Source: Prevotella sp. (GTDB taxonomy: Bacteria > Bacteroidota > Bacteroidia > Bacteroidales > Bacteroidaceae). From it: a stretch of DNA of 33,481 nucleotides. Where the stretch lies: contig JAEEHW010000084.1 of assembly GCA_016281055.1 (NCBI GenBank), forward strand, positions 1 to 33,481. Direction: 5' to 3'. Made by a program: the position numbers and the translations under genes. Under the pieces are notes generated by a model. That model saw only the letters and a program-made list of their open reading frames with translations. It was not told the DNA's origin and searched no databases. Below are positions 15,144 to 23,720 of this stretch, in pieces (the first letter of the stretch is position 1; the number at the start of each line of letters is the position of its first letter).

Positions 15144-16751
15144 TCATTTCAGTTTTTCCAATGCACATTTCACGGCATCGTTGTCTTCGTTCATTACGCG
15201 GAAGTATTCCGTCATGCTCCATAGGTCGCGTGCTATCAGTGCTTTGAGTTGCTGTGTGAGATAGCGTGTGGTCTGTTCCTTCTCCTCCTCGTCTTTAGGT
15301 TCTATGCCTTGCTTCTTGCCTTCGGCATATATCTCGTCGATGAGTTCCTGTGGTACGGTGTATGTCTCCGTGTATGCGTTGAATCCCATGTTTCCTGTGG
15401 CATCAGGATCCTTGCCGTACTGTTTCCATAGGTTTTTGCGGTTTTTCTCCGCAAAGCGCAGATTGGCGTTGATGATGATGCTGCGTGCCGCCAGTTCACG
15501 GTGGTACCTGGTATAGCGTGTAGTGTCCAGAGGTATGAAGTAGTCGGGCATGATGCCGCCGCCGCCATATACCGTGCGGTGTTTCTTCAGTGTCTCGTAT
15601 TTCAGAGAGTCGGCGAAGTGTATGCTGTCAGCATTGGTAAACTCTCCGTGCTTGTATCGCTCTTCGATGTCGTTGTAATAGCCTTTGGCATCACCCATGG
15701 TATAAGGTTTCTGGATGCAGCGTCCAGAAGGGGTGTGGTAATGGGCCACCGTAAGACGAATCATGGAACCGTCGGGAAGGTCGATGGGGCGTTGCACAAG
15801 TCCTTTGCCAAACGTGCGGCGGCCTATCACGATGCCGCGGTCCTGGTCTTGGATGGCACCGGAAACGATTTCTGCGGCAGAGGCAGAGTATTCATTGACG
15901 AGAACCACTAAGCGTCCCTGACGGAAAGTACCGTCGCCCTGTGCCCTGAATTCCTGTCGTGGCACGGAGCGTCCTTCGGTGTAAACCATCAAGTCGCCCT
16001 TCTCGAGAAATTCGTTGAGAACATCTGCTGCGGCTTGCAGGAAACCGCCGCCATTCTCTTGAAGGTCGAGTATGAGGTCGTGCATGCCTTGCTTACGCAG
16101 TTTCGTGAAGCAGTCGAGCATCTCCTGGTGTGTGGTCATACCGAATGATGACAGGCGTATGTAACCAATGCCGGGACGTATCATGTATGATGCGTCAACG
16201 GTATTGACAGGAATCTTGTCGCGGATGATGGTGAAATACACAAGGTCTTTTATTCCTGCGCGTTTTATACCCACCTTCACCTTCGTTCCTTTGGGACCGC
16301 GCAGTCGTCGCATTATCTCCTCCTTCGACATCTTCACACCTGCTATGGCGGTGTCGTTGACGGTCACGATGCGGTCGCCGGCGAGCACGCCGACTTTCTC
16401 AGATGGTCCGTCATTGATGGTCTGAACTACGAGCAAAGTGTCGTCGAGCATGTTGAACTGTACGCCGATACCGTCGAAGTTGCCTACCAACGGTTCATTG
16501 AGAGCCTGCACTTCTTTGGGTGTGGAGTAACTGGAGTGTGGATCGAGCTTCTCGAGCATGCCGCGGATGGCATCCTCCACGAGTTTCTTTTCGTTTACAC
16601 TGTCAACGTAAAGGTTGTAGATAGCCATCTCGGCGATTGACAGTTTCCTTATCGGTGAGTCTTCGCCGAGGTTGATGCGCATCTGTGCATGTGCGGCAAG
16701 GACGCATGTCATTGCTATTGCAGCACAAAGTATCTTTTTCATTTTCTTCAT
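15144..16751 (-). CDS. S41-family C-terminal processing peptidase
   Basis: A 535-residue exported serine protease of the CtpA/Prc/Tsp type. The signal peptide is KKILCAAIAMTCVLAAHAQ; ATGs at codons 1 and 4 are both possible starts. A PDZ domain spans about 88-170 (GDRIVTVNDTAI). The S41 core includes GIGYIRLSSFG, LILDLQENGGGFLQ, nucleophile Ser291 in NEYSASAAEIVSGAI and general base Lys316 in RTFGKGLVQ. The C-terminal 150 residues are an added domain often seen in Bacteroidetes members. It acts in the periplasm or outer membrane on protein C termini; the substrate is unknown. It has a consensus promoter that shares sequence with the terminator upstream. Confidence 0.94.
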   Translation of the reverse strand: MKKMKKILCAAIAMTCVLAAHAQMRINLGEDSPIRKLSIAEMAIYNLYVDSVNEKKLVEDAIRGMLEKLDPHSSYSTPKEVQALNEPLVGNFDGIGVQFNMLDDTLLVVQTINDGPSEKVGVLAGDRIVTVNDTAIAGVKMSKEEIMRRLRGPKGTKVKVGIKRAGIKDLVYFTIIRDKIPVNTVDASYMIRPGIGYIRLSSFGMTTHQEMLDCFTKLRKQGMHDLILDLQENGGGFLQAAADVLNEFLEKGDLMVYTEGRSVPRQEFRAQGDGTFRQGRLVVLVNEYSASAAEIVSGAIQDQDRGIVIGRRTFGKGLVQRPIDLPDGSMIRLTVAHYHTPSGRCIQKPYTMGDAKGYYNDIEERYKHGEFTNADSIHFADSLKYETLKKHRTVYGGGGIMPDYFIPLDTTRYTRYHRELAARSIIINANLRFAEKNRKNLWKQYGKDPDATGNMGFNAYTETYTVPQELIDEIYAEGKKQGIEPKDEEEKEQTTRYLTQQLKALIARDLWSMTEYFRVMNEDNDAVKCALEKLK

Positions 16752-16802
16752 TTTCTTTCCTTATAATATATAAAGGTGTCTTTTGTAATGCATTCCGACT
16801 TG

Positions 16803-16868
16803 CAAAGGTAGTAAAAACATTTCATATATGCAAAAAGCCTCGAGGTATTTTTCACTTCGAGGCTTTTT
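16803..16868 (-). terminator. Terminator of the flavoprotein gene merged with the S41 peptidase promoter
   Basis: AAAAAGCCTCGA (16832-16843) and TCGAGGCTTTTT (16857-16868) form a perfect 12-bp stem with a 13-nt loop and T runs on both strands, ending the flavoprotein gene. The T tail on the minus strand also supplies TTG (16833-16831), which sits 20 bases before TACCTTTG (16810-16803), a consensus -7 box for the peptidase gene. Confidence 0.75.
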
Positions 16869-16897
16869 TGTTTCTATTTTCGTATGTTATGTCACCT

Positions 16898-18157
16898 TCA
16901 TTCGTCTGCAATGGATTTTGCCACGACATATCCCATGCTCCATGCAGCCTGTAGGTTGAATCCTCCGGTGATGGCATCCACGTCGGTTGCCTCGCCTGCG
17001 AAATACAGCCCTTTGTGCTTCTTGTGCTCAAGGGTCTTTGTGGATAGTTCACTGAGTGCCACTCCGCCGCAGGTCACAAATTCCTCTTTGTAATGGCAGC
17101 GTCCGCTTATGGTCAGTTGCTGCGCCGTCAGCGTATTGACAAGACGGTTTATCTGTGTGGCATTGAGTGCACCGCACCGTTGGGTGTGAGGTATGGCGCA
17201 CGCTGCGAGCATCTGCAACCAATGTTTCTGCGTAAGAAATGTGGGGTAGGAGTTGGTGATGTTCTTGTTTGCGTTTTTCTCAAGCATTTCAGAGAGCCGT
17301 TCCCGCACTTCTGTTTCGTGCATGCCACCGCACCAGTTGACGGTCAGTGTACCTTTATATTCTCGTTCAGCCAGTAAGCGTGCTGCATATGATGAAAGTT
17401 TCAGTATAGCCGGTCCGCTTACGCCCCAGTGGGTCCACAGGAGCGGACCGCGAGCCTTAATCTTCGTGCCGCCCAGTCCTACCACGGTATCTTCCACAAC
17501 GGTGCCCATCAGTTCCTGACATGGCGCACCAGTGAGGTTGAAGGTGAACAACGACGGTAGTGTTTCGGTCATTTTAATATCCAGGGACTGTAAAAAAGGA
17601 GCTTTGCCGCCACCGCTCGTTATTATTACATAATTCGATGAAATCGGGGATTTATCTTTTTCAAAGAATAGATTATAATCCATTTCATCGTTCTTCTCAA
17701 TATTCACCAGTTTCATTCCGAGATGTAGATTTACGCCATTTCTCCGCATCAGTTTCAACAGCGTATTTACAATCTCCATAGCATCCTGTGACTGTGGAAA
17801 TACACACTCATCCGTCTGCGTAACGAGTTTTACTCCTTCTCTTTCAAACCATTTCATCGTGTCTTCGTGCGAAAATATGCCGAGCATGCGACGCATCAGT
17901 TTGTCGCCTCGCGGATAGGCAAGCTGTAAGTCTGTGTACCTTCCATAATCATCGATGAAACCGGAGAAACTGTTTGTGAGGTTGCACCTGCCACCACCTG
18001 TGACAGCCACTTTCGCCAAAGCCTTCGTACCACGTTCATATACGTGCACATCCATATTAGGCATGCGGCATTTCAGTTCAATGGCGCAGAAGCATCCAGC
18101 AGCTCCGGCACCGATTATTGAAACAATATTTTTTTCCTTTTTCAGTTCTTCCTCCAT
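16898..18157 (-). CDS. HI0933/YhiN-family FAD-dependent oxidoreductase
   Basis: About 419 residues from the ATG at 18157. In-frame ATGs at 18175 and 18211 add residues unlike the family and are less likely. The FAD-binding fold begins at once (NIVSIIGAGAAGCFCAIELKCR), followed by the family hallmark VAVTGGGRCNLTNS and later GPLLWTHWGVSGPAILKLSS. The C terminus GLYFAGEATDVDAITGGFNLQAAWSMGYVVAKSIA is also characteristic of HI0933-like flavoproteins. The biochemical role of the family is not established. The gene is divergent from the phosphoethanolamine-transferase-like gene and ends at a strong terminator. Confidence 0.9.
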   Translation of the reverse strand: MEEELKKEKNIVSIIGAGAAGCFCAIELKCRMPNMDVHVYERGTKALAKVAVTGGGRCNLTNSFSGFIDDYGRYTDLQLAYPRGDKLMRRMLGIFSHEDTMKWFEREGVKLVTQTDECVFPQSQDAMEIVNTLLKLMRRNGVNLHLGMKLVNIEKNDEMDYNLFFEKDKSPISSNYVIITSGGGKAPFLQSLDIKMTETLPSLFTFNLTGAPCQELMGTVVEDTVVGLGGTKIKARGPLLWTHWGVSGPAILKLSSYAARLLAEREYKGTLTVNWCGGMHETEVRERLSEMLEKNANKNITNSYPTFLTQKHWLQMLAACAIPHTQRCGALNATQINRLVNTLTAQQLTISGRCHYKEEFVTCGGVALSELSTKTLEHKKHKGLYFAGEATDVDAITGGFNLQAAWSMGYVVAKSIADE

Positions 18158-18221
18158 ACATATATAACCGCGCATGTGAAACTTTATTGTAAAAACATTC
18201 TTTTTTCTCAAAAAAAATCAT

Positions 18222-18229
18222 TATTTTTG
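18222..18229 (+). promoter_or_regulatory. -7 element for the phosphoethanolamine-transferase-like gene
   Basis: TATTTTTG matches TAnnTTTG and lies 22 bases before the ATG at 18252. No TTG stands at the ideal distance upstream. Confidence 0.5.
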
Positions 18230-18251
18230 CAGTCAATATAACCGACAGAGA

Positions 18252-20060
18252 ATGCAACTAATAAAAATGTGGAGAATAGTGCAAATAGTATGGCGTTTTT
18301 CTATAGGAGCGGTAATAAATTACCTGCCCTTGTTTGTTGCGTCTGTTATTTTGCTCAGTCCTGTATGCTTCAGTGCGAATGATTCGTCGACATATTTTAC
18401 GGGATTAAGTAATCTGTTATATCTTGGAGACGATTATGTAGTCAGATTGACCAGGAATGATCTGTATTTTGTTTTGTTCGTTGCTTTTGCGGCAGTCATG
18501 GTTGCCAACCTGCTAAAGAGATATACAAAAGCCTCGCTGTCGCTATCAGTGCGTATCTTCTGCTATGTGCTGCTTATATTGACTTTTATGGTGCGCAGGT
18601 TTTTGTTGTGGACGTTTGACATGGACATCACCACAGAAACTCTCAGCATGTTTGTTGAAACCAACGGAACAGAGAGCATGGGATTTGCCAAGACATTCCT
18701 GTTTACATGGCAAGGTGCAAAGTATTTTGTTAAGATGTTGCTGATTGCCTTGGCAATCGGTGGTGCCGAGTGGTTGTGGACGACAAAGAAATGCAAGAGC
18801 ATACTCAATAAACGATTGACAAAGGGACTGGTGACTTTTGTTGCAATCATGCTTGCACCTGTCGCTGTTATTTCTGCAATAGACTATCCAGAAACGAAAG
18901 GAGTGACGGGACAGAATACTGTGTCGTGCATTGCTGCGGCGATGAAAGGAATGAAAGAAAGTGCGGAAGATGCTGGAAAATTCTATGTCATGACAGAGCG
19001 TGTGGCCCGTATGCCTGATGTTGCAGAGTGCGGTGATGACAGTATAGACGTGGTGCTGGTGCTTGGTGAAAGCCTTATCAGGCACCATGCCTCAATATAT
19101 GGGTATGGTATTCCTACCACGCCATGTATGCAACGAGAGAATGCAAGTGGTAATCTTGTGGTGTTCAGCGATGTGATGTCTCCCTTCCCATCCACAACAC
19201 CGTCAATGAAGAATATGTTTTGTCTTAACAACTATGCGAAGAATGAAAGATGGTATGACTCAGTGTTCTGGCCTCTTTTGTTTCGCAAGGCAGGATATGG
19301 TACATACGTCTTCGACAATCAAAGAGGGGCAGACAAACATTACAATGGTTCGTTCTACGAAATGTATAACGTGAAGGTGGCACGACCAAGTTTCAGTCAT
19401 GTTGCCGATGAAGCCCATTACTTTGACATGGAGATGCTATCGTCGATAAGGTCTGTGGCAGCGGCATCAGAAAAGAAAACATTTTTGTTTTTCCACCTTC
19501 TGGGACAGCATTTTCCTTTTGACAACAAATGCCCGGATGATGAAAAGGTGTTTACCTCGCGTGACATAAAGCGTTCGGAATCATGGCTGACAGAGAAGAT
19601 GAAATCATATATAGCAAATTATGACAATGCAGTAAGACATACGGATAAGACCCTCGGTGCTCTCTTTGAACTGTACCGTCACCGTAAGGCGGTGATAGTG
19701 TTCTTTTCTGATCATGGTGAGGAAGTGTATGACTATCGGGATCGTTCCGACCGTCCGCCTATGAATGCCGGCATGAAACGGCAGTTTGCTCTTTGTCAGC
19801 ATGCCATACCGTTTGTGGTATGGATGTCAGACAGGTATAAAAGCGCATATCCGGAAGCGGCAATGCAAGTGTTGAAGGCAAAAGACCGTCCGTACAGCCA
19901 CGACCTTATTGGACAGATGATGCTGCATCTGGCACGCATTAAGTCACCCTATTATCGGGGTGCAGATGATGTGCTTAGTTCGGATTATCAACAGAGCAAA
20001 CGTGTAATTCATGTGGGTGAGATGACACTTGACTATGATAGTTTGATGCAGGGACGCTGA
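18252..20060 (+). CDS. Phosphoethanolamine transferase-like membrane sulfatase-fold protein
   Basis: A 602-residue protein with about five membrane helices in residues 8-210, then a periplasmic alkaline-phosphatase/sulfatase-fold domain. The domain has VVLVLGESLIRHHASIYGYG, where Ser274 takes the place of the Thr nucleophile of EptA-type enzymes, FFHLLGQHFPF at about 413-423, and the metal motif FFSDHGEEVYDY with Asp487, His488 and Glu490. Members transfer phosphoethanolamine from phosphatidylethanolamine to lipid A or core sugars and can change polymyxin sensitivity; which acceptor is used here is not known. Monocistronic by position; divergent from the flavoprotein gene and 149 bp before sufB, without a strong terminator between. 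Confidence 0.88.
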   Translation: MQLIKMWRIVQIVWRFSIGAVINYLPLFVASVILLSPVCFSANDSSTYFTGLSNLLYLGDDYVVRLTRNDLYFVLFVAFAAVMVANLLKRYTKASLSLSVRIFCYVLLILTFMVRRFLLWTFDMDITTETLSMFVETNGTESMGFAKTFLFTWQGAKYFVKMLLIALAIGGAEWLWTTKKCKSILNKRLTKGLVTFVAIMLAPVAVISAIDYPETKGVTGQNTVSCIAAAMKGMKESAEDAGKFYVMTERVARMPDVAECGDDSIDVVLVLGESLIRHHASIYGYGIPTTPCMQRENASGNLVVFSDVMSPFPSTTPSMKNMFCLNNYAKNERWYDSVFWPLLFRKAGYGTYVFDNQRGADKHYNGSFYEMYNVKVARPSFSHVADEAHYFDMEMLSSIRSVAAASEKKTFLFFHLLGQHFPFDNKCPDDEKVFTSRDIKRSESWLTEKMKSYIANYDNAVRHTDKTLGALFELYRHRKAVIVFFSDHGEEVYDYRDRSDRPPMNAGMKRQFALCQHAIPFVVWMSDRYKSAYPEAAMQVLKAKDRPYSHDLIGQMMLHLARIKSPYYRGADDVLSSDYQQSKRVIHVGEMTLDYDSLMQGR

Positions 20061-20122
20061 GTGGCTTTTACTTGAAAAATGTGGCTTTTTTTCATGAATA
20101 ATAAAAAAATATAGGGTTCTCC

Positions 20123-20154
20123 TACTCATATTTCAAAAAATATGAGTAATTTTG
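20123..20154 (+). promoter_or_regulatory. suf operon promoter overlapped by a perfect 11-bp dyad
   Basis: TACTCATATTT (20123-20133) and AAATATGAGTA (20138-20148) are exact reverse complements with a 4-base centre. The right arm runs into the -7 box TAATTTTG (20147-20154). The usual -33 TTG is absent, so the promoter may need an activator or be repressed through this site. The ATG of sufB is 55 bases downstream. Confidence 0.6.
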
Positions 20155-20209
20155 CATTTGAAACCGTATGGTGCGATGAAGCATCGACAGTTTACATACA
20201 TTAAGCATA

Positions 20210-21664
20210 ATGGCAGAGAAAAATGAATTTGTGCGCCGCGTGGCGGAGCAGAAGTATGAGTACGGCTTTACAACAGACGTGCATACGGAGGTCATACCCA
20301 ATGGTTTGACCGAGGATATCGTGCGACTTATTTCTGAGAAGAAAGGTGAGCCGCAGTGGATGCTTGATTTCCGACTGAAAGCCTTCCGCCACTGGCAGGG
20401 GATGAAACAGCCGGAGTGGGGACATGTCACTCTTCCGCCGATAGACTATCAGGCAATATCATACTATGCTGACCCGATGGCGAAGAAGAAAAACCCCAAT
20501 CTGACAGAGAATGGAGAGATTGATCCCGAATTAGAAAAGACTTTTGACAAACTGGGCATTCCGCTTGAGGAACGTCTGGCACTCAGTGGCGTGGCAGTAG
20601 ATGCCATCATGGACTCTGTGTCGGTGAAAACAACCTACAAGGAGAAACTGAAAGAACTCGGCATTATATTCATGTCGATAGGCGAGGCCATCAAAGAACA
20701 TCCTGACTTGATACAACAGTATCTTGGGACGGTGGTTCCTTACCGTGATAATTTCTTCGCTGCGCTGAACTCGGCAGTTTTCTCCGACGGTTCTTTCGTG
20801 TATATACCGAAAGGCGTGCGATGCCCTATGGAACTGTCTTCATACTTTCGCATCAATGCGGTAGGCACGGGACAGTTTGAGCGTACGCTTATAATTGCCG
20901 ATGATGATTCGTATGTGTCATACCTTGAGGGGTGTACCGCACCGATGCGCGACGAGAACCAGTTGCACGCTGCCATCGTGGAGATTGTGGTGATGAACCG
21001 TGCAGAGGTGAAATACTCTACCGTGCAGAACTGGTACCCTGGCGACGAGAACGGCAAGGGTGGCGTGCTGAACCTCGTTACGAAGCGTGGTGACCTGCGC
21101 GGCATTGACTCCAAACTGTCGTGGACACAGGTGGAGACGGGTTCTGCCATCACTTGGAAATACCCGTCATGCGTGTTGCGCGGCGACCGTTCGCAGGCAG
21201 AGTTCTATTCTGTTGCAGTTACGAACAACTATCAGGAGGCCGACACCGGCACGAAGATGATTCACATGGGGCGCGACACGAAATCAACGATTATATCGAA
21301 AGGTATATCTGCCGGACACTCACAGAACTCATATCGTGGACTGGTGCGCGCCACAAGCAAGGCAGATGGTGCACGCAATTATTCTTCTTGCGACTCGCTG
21401 TTGCTGGGCAGCCATTGTGGAGCACATACCTTCCCATATATGGACATACACAACAACACCGCTGTGGTGGAGCACGAGGCAACAACGTCGAAAATCAGTG
21501 AGGCGCAGCTGCTCTACTGTAATCAGCGAGGCATTTCGACAGAGGATGCCGTTGGATTGATTGTCAATGGATATGCCAAGGAGGTGCTGCAGAAACTTCC
21601 TATGGAATTTGCGGTGGAAGCGCAGAAACTGCTCAGCGTGAGCTTGGAAGGCAGCGTGGGGTGA
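20210..21664 (+). CDS. sufB: Fe-S cluster assembly scaffold protein SufB
   Basis: A 484-residue SufB, the main scaffold of the SufBCD complex on which Fe-S clusters are built in the cytoplasm. Recognised by [61 protein letters not shown] core (here [26 protein letters not shown]), [21 protein letters not shown] and the C-terminal [21 protein letters not shown]. Length is typical. It is the first gene of sufB-C-D-S; the gap to sufC holds a 7-bp tandem repeat. No sufE, sufU or sufT is seen in the window. Confidence 0.96.
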   Translation: MAEKNEFVRRVAEQKYEYGFTTDVHTEVIPNGLTEDIVRLISEKKGEPQWMLDFRLKAFRHWQGMKQPEWGHVTLPPIDYQAISYYADPMAKKKNPNLTENGEIDPELEKTFDKLGIPLEERLALSGVAVDAIMDSVSVKTTYKEKLKELGIIFMSIGEAIKEHPDLIQQYLGTVVPYRDNFFAALNSAVFSDGSFVYIPKGVRCPMELSSYFRINAVGTGQFERTLIIADDDSYVSYLEGCTAPMRDENQLHAAIVEIVVMNRAEVKYSTVQNWYPGDENGKGGVLNLVTKRGDLRGIDSKLSWTQVETGSAITWKYPSCVLRGDRSQAEFYSVAVTNNYQEADTGTKMIHMGRDTKSTIISKGISAGHSQNSYRGLVRATSKADGARNYSSCDSLLLGSHCGAHTFPYMDIHNNTAVVEHEATTSKISEAQLLYCNQRGISTEDAVGLIVNGYAKEVLQKLPMEFAVEAQKLLSVSLEGSVG

Positions 21665-21669
21665 TTATG

Positions 21670-21711
21670 GTTTACGGTTTACTGTTTACCGTTTATGGTT
21701 TACTGTTTACA
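21670..21711 (+). repeat. 7-bp tandem repeat (GTTTACN) between sufB and sufC
   Basis: Six units in register: GTTTACG, GTTTACT, GTTTACC, GTTTATG, GTTTACT, GTTTACA. The array starts 6 bp after the sufB stop and ends 51 bp before the sufC start. Confidence 0.85.
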
Positions 21712-21762
21712 ATGCGCAATCCTTAATTGTAACTCATATTAAAATCGAATTTATAATTTACT

Positions 21763-22509
21763 ATGTTAGAAATACGAAACCTGCACGCCAAGGCTGGCGA
21801 TAAGGAAATATTGAAAGGCGTGAACCTCACTATCAACGACGGTGAGATACATGCGCTGATGGGTACCAACGGCGCTGGCAAGTCAACACTCTCCAACGTC
21901 ATCGTGGGTAATCCTGCATACGAGGTGACAGAGGGCGAGATACTGTTCAACGGACAGAACTTGCTTGAGATGAGTGCTGACGAAAGAGCTAACGCCGGCA
22001 TTTTCATGTCGTTCCAGATGCCGGTGGAGATACCGGGTGTGTCAATGACTAACTTCATGAAGGCGGCAGTCAACGCCCGTCGCAAAGCGCGCGGTGAGGA
22101 ACCGATGAAAACGTCCGATTTCATCAAGATGATGAAGGAGAAACGCCAGCTGGTGGAGATTGACCAGAAACTCATGAGCCGTTCCGTTAACGAGGGATTT
22201 TCTGGCGGTGAGAAGAAACGCAATGAGATATTCCAGATGGCTATGCTGGAACCTACCTTCTGCATACTCGACGAGACCGACTCCGGTCTTGATGTTGATG
22301 CTCTGCGCATCGTGGCCACAGGTTTCAATAAACTGCGCACCGACAAAACATCGGCAATGGTCATCACGCACTATCAGCGTCTGCTCGACTATATCAAGCC
22401 CGACGTTGTACATGTGCTTATCGACGGTCAAATCGTGAAAACTGGAGGTCCAGACCTTGCGCAGAAGATTGAAGACGAAGGTTTCGACTGGATAAAGGAA
22501 CAGCTATGA
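21763..22509 (+). CDS. sufC: Fe-S cluster assembly ATPase SufC
   Basis: A 248-residue ABC-type ATPase that powers the SufBCD scaffold; it has no membrane domain. Walker A is GTNGAGKST (34-42), the ABC signature region is FSGGEKKRNEIFQMAML, with Walker B in CILDETDSGLDVDAL and the His switch in MVITHYQRLLDYI. These are standard SufC features. Its TGA overlaps the sufD ATG by 4 bp (ATGA), so translation is probably coupled. Confidence 0.97.
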   Translation: MLEIRNLHAKAGDKEILKGVNLTINDGEIHALMGTNGAGKSTLSNVIVGNPAYEVTEGEILFNGQNLLEMSADERANAGIFMSFQMPVEIPGVSMTNFMKAAVNARRKARGEEPMKTSDFIKMMKEKRQLVEIDQKLMSRSVNEGFSGGEKKRNEIFQMAMLEPTFCILDETDSGLDVDALRIVATGFNKLRTDKTSAMVITHYQRLLDYIKPDVVHVLIDGQIVKTGGPDLAQKIEDEGFDWIKEQL

Positions 22510-23717
22510 ATCAATACGTAAAGCTATACAACGAGATACGTCCGCTGCTTATGGGACATACCCATGAGTTGCTTGATGCCAAACGTGACGAGGCCATCAG
22601 TACGTTTGAAGCGAAAGGCTTTCCAACAAAAAAGGTGGAACGCTACCGCTATACCGACGTGGCAGAGGCTTTCGCTCCCGACTATGGCATGTCACTCGCT
22701 CCGCTTACCATAAAGGGGGTGCCATATACCTACACGATGAAATCGGCACCTGCACAGGCTATGACGTATTACAACACCGTGGCAGACAGTGACGATTCCC
22801 TTACTGCACTCAATACAGCCCTTGTCAGTGATGTTGTGGTGATATATGTGCCACGCAACACACACGCTGAGATGCCCATACGTATAGAGAATACAATGGG
22901 TGGTGAGCAGGATACAATGTCTGTGCGCAGGGTGCTGATAGTTATGGAAGAGCAGAGCGAAGCCACTGTGTTCCTGGTGGACCACGCAAAAGGTGAGGAA
23001 AAACAAAAATTCCTCAATCTGCAGGTTGTTGAGGTCGTGTGCAAGGAGGGTGCACACCTTGATATGTATGAGATAGAGGAGACAGACGAGCGTTGCCGAC
23101 GTTTTAGCAACCTGTATGTACATGCTGAGGCCAACGCCTCGGTGCGCCACAACAATGTTACTCTGTCTAACGGTACCACACGAAATGGCATAGACATCTA
23201 TCTGAAAGGTAGTGGTGCTGAGACAGTTCTCAACGGTGCAGTAATAGCCGACAGACAGCAGCACGTTGACAACAATACGCTTATAGACCATCAGGTGGCC
23301 GGTTGCACAAGCAACGAACTTTACAAGTACGTGCTCGACGATGATGCAGTATGTGCCTTTGCTGGAAAGATATTGGTGCGCGAGGGTGCGCAACAGACTG
23401 CATCGCAGGAGACGAACAACAACATGGTGGCATCGGAGAATGCTCGTATGTACACTCAACCGATGCTTGAGATATATGCCGACGACGTGAAGTGTGCACA
23501 CGGATCTACGGTCGGAGTGATGGATCAAGCCGCCCTCTTCTATATGCAGCAGCGTGGCATACCACTCGAAACAGCACGCACTCTGCTGAAGAATGCCTTT
23601 ATATCACAAGTGATAGACGAAATGAAATGGACTGCGTTCCGCGACCGTATGCACATTCTCGTTGACAAACGTCTGTCAAAGGAGGAACGTTGCGGCACGT
23701 GTAAGATTTGTAAATAA
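22506..23717 (+). CDS. sufD: Fe-S cluster assembly protein SufD
   Basis: A 403-residue SufD, which pairs with SufB in the SufBC2D complex. The N-terminal half is divergent (KKVERYRYTDVAEAF); the C-terminal half carries the shared SufB/SufD beta-helix features, with HVDNNTLIDHQVAGCTSNELYK, AFAGKILVREGAQQTASQETNNN and DDVKCAHGSTVGVMDQAALFYMQQRGI, where the His in CAHGST is the residue often tied to cluster formation. It overlaps sufC by 4 bp and is 3 bp from sufS. Confidence 0.95.
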   Translation: MNQYVKLYNEIRPLLMGHTHELLDAKRDEAISTFEAKGFPTKKVERYRYTDVAEAFAPDYGMSLAPLTIKGVPYTYTMKSAPAQAMTYYNTVADSDDSLTALNTALVSDVVVIYVPRNTHAEMPIRIENTMGGEQDTMSVRRVLIVMEEQSEATVFLVDHAKGEEKQKFLNLQVVEVVCKEGAHLDMYEIEETDERCRRFSNLYVHAEANASVRHNNVTLSNGTTRNGIDIYLKGSGAETVLNGAVIADRQQHVDNNTLIDHQVAGCTSNELYKYVLDDDAVCAFAGKILVREGAQQTASQETNNNMVASENARMYTQPMLEIYADDVKCAHGSTVGVMDQAALFYMQQRGIPLETARTLLKNAFISQVIDEMKWTAFRDRMHILVDKRLSKEERCGTCKICK

Positions 23718-23720
23718 AGC

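Noticed and set aside
22692..23528. Minus-strand ORF of 278 codons within sufD
   Set aside because: It is antisense to sufD, rich in Cys/His/Tyr as shadow frames of this genome are, with no recognisable domain.
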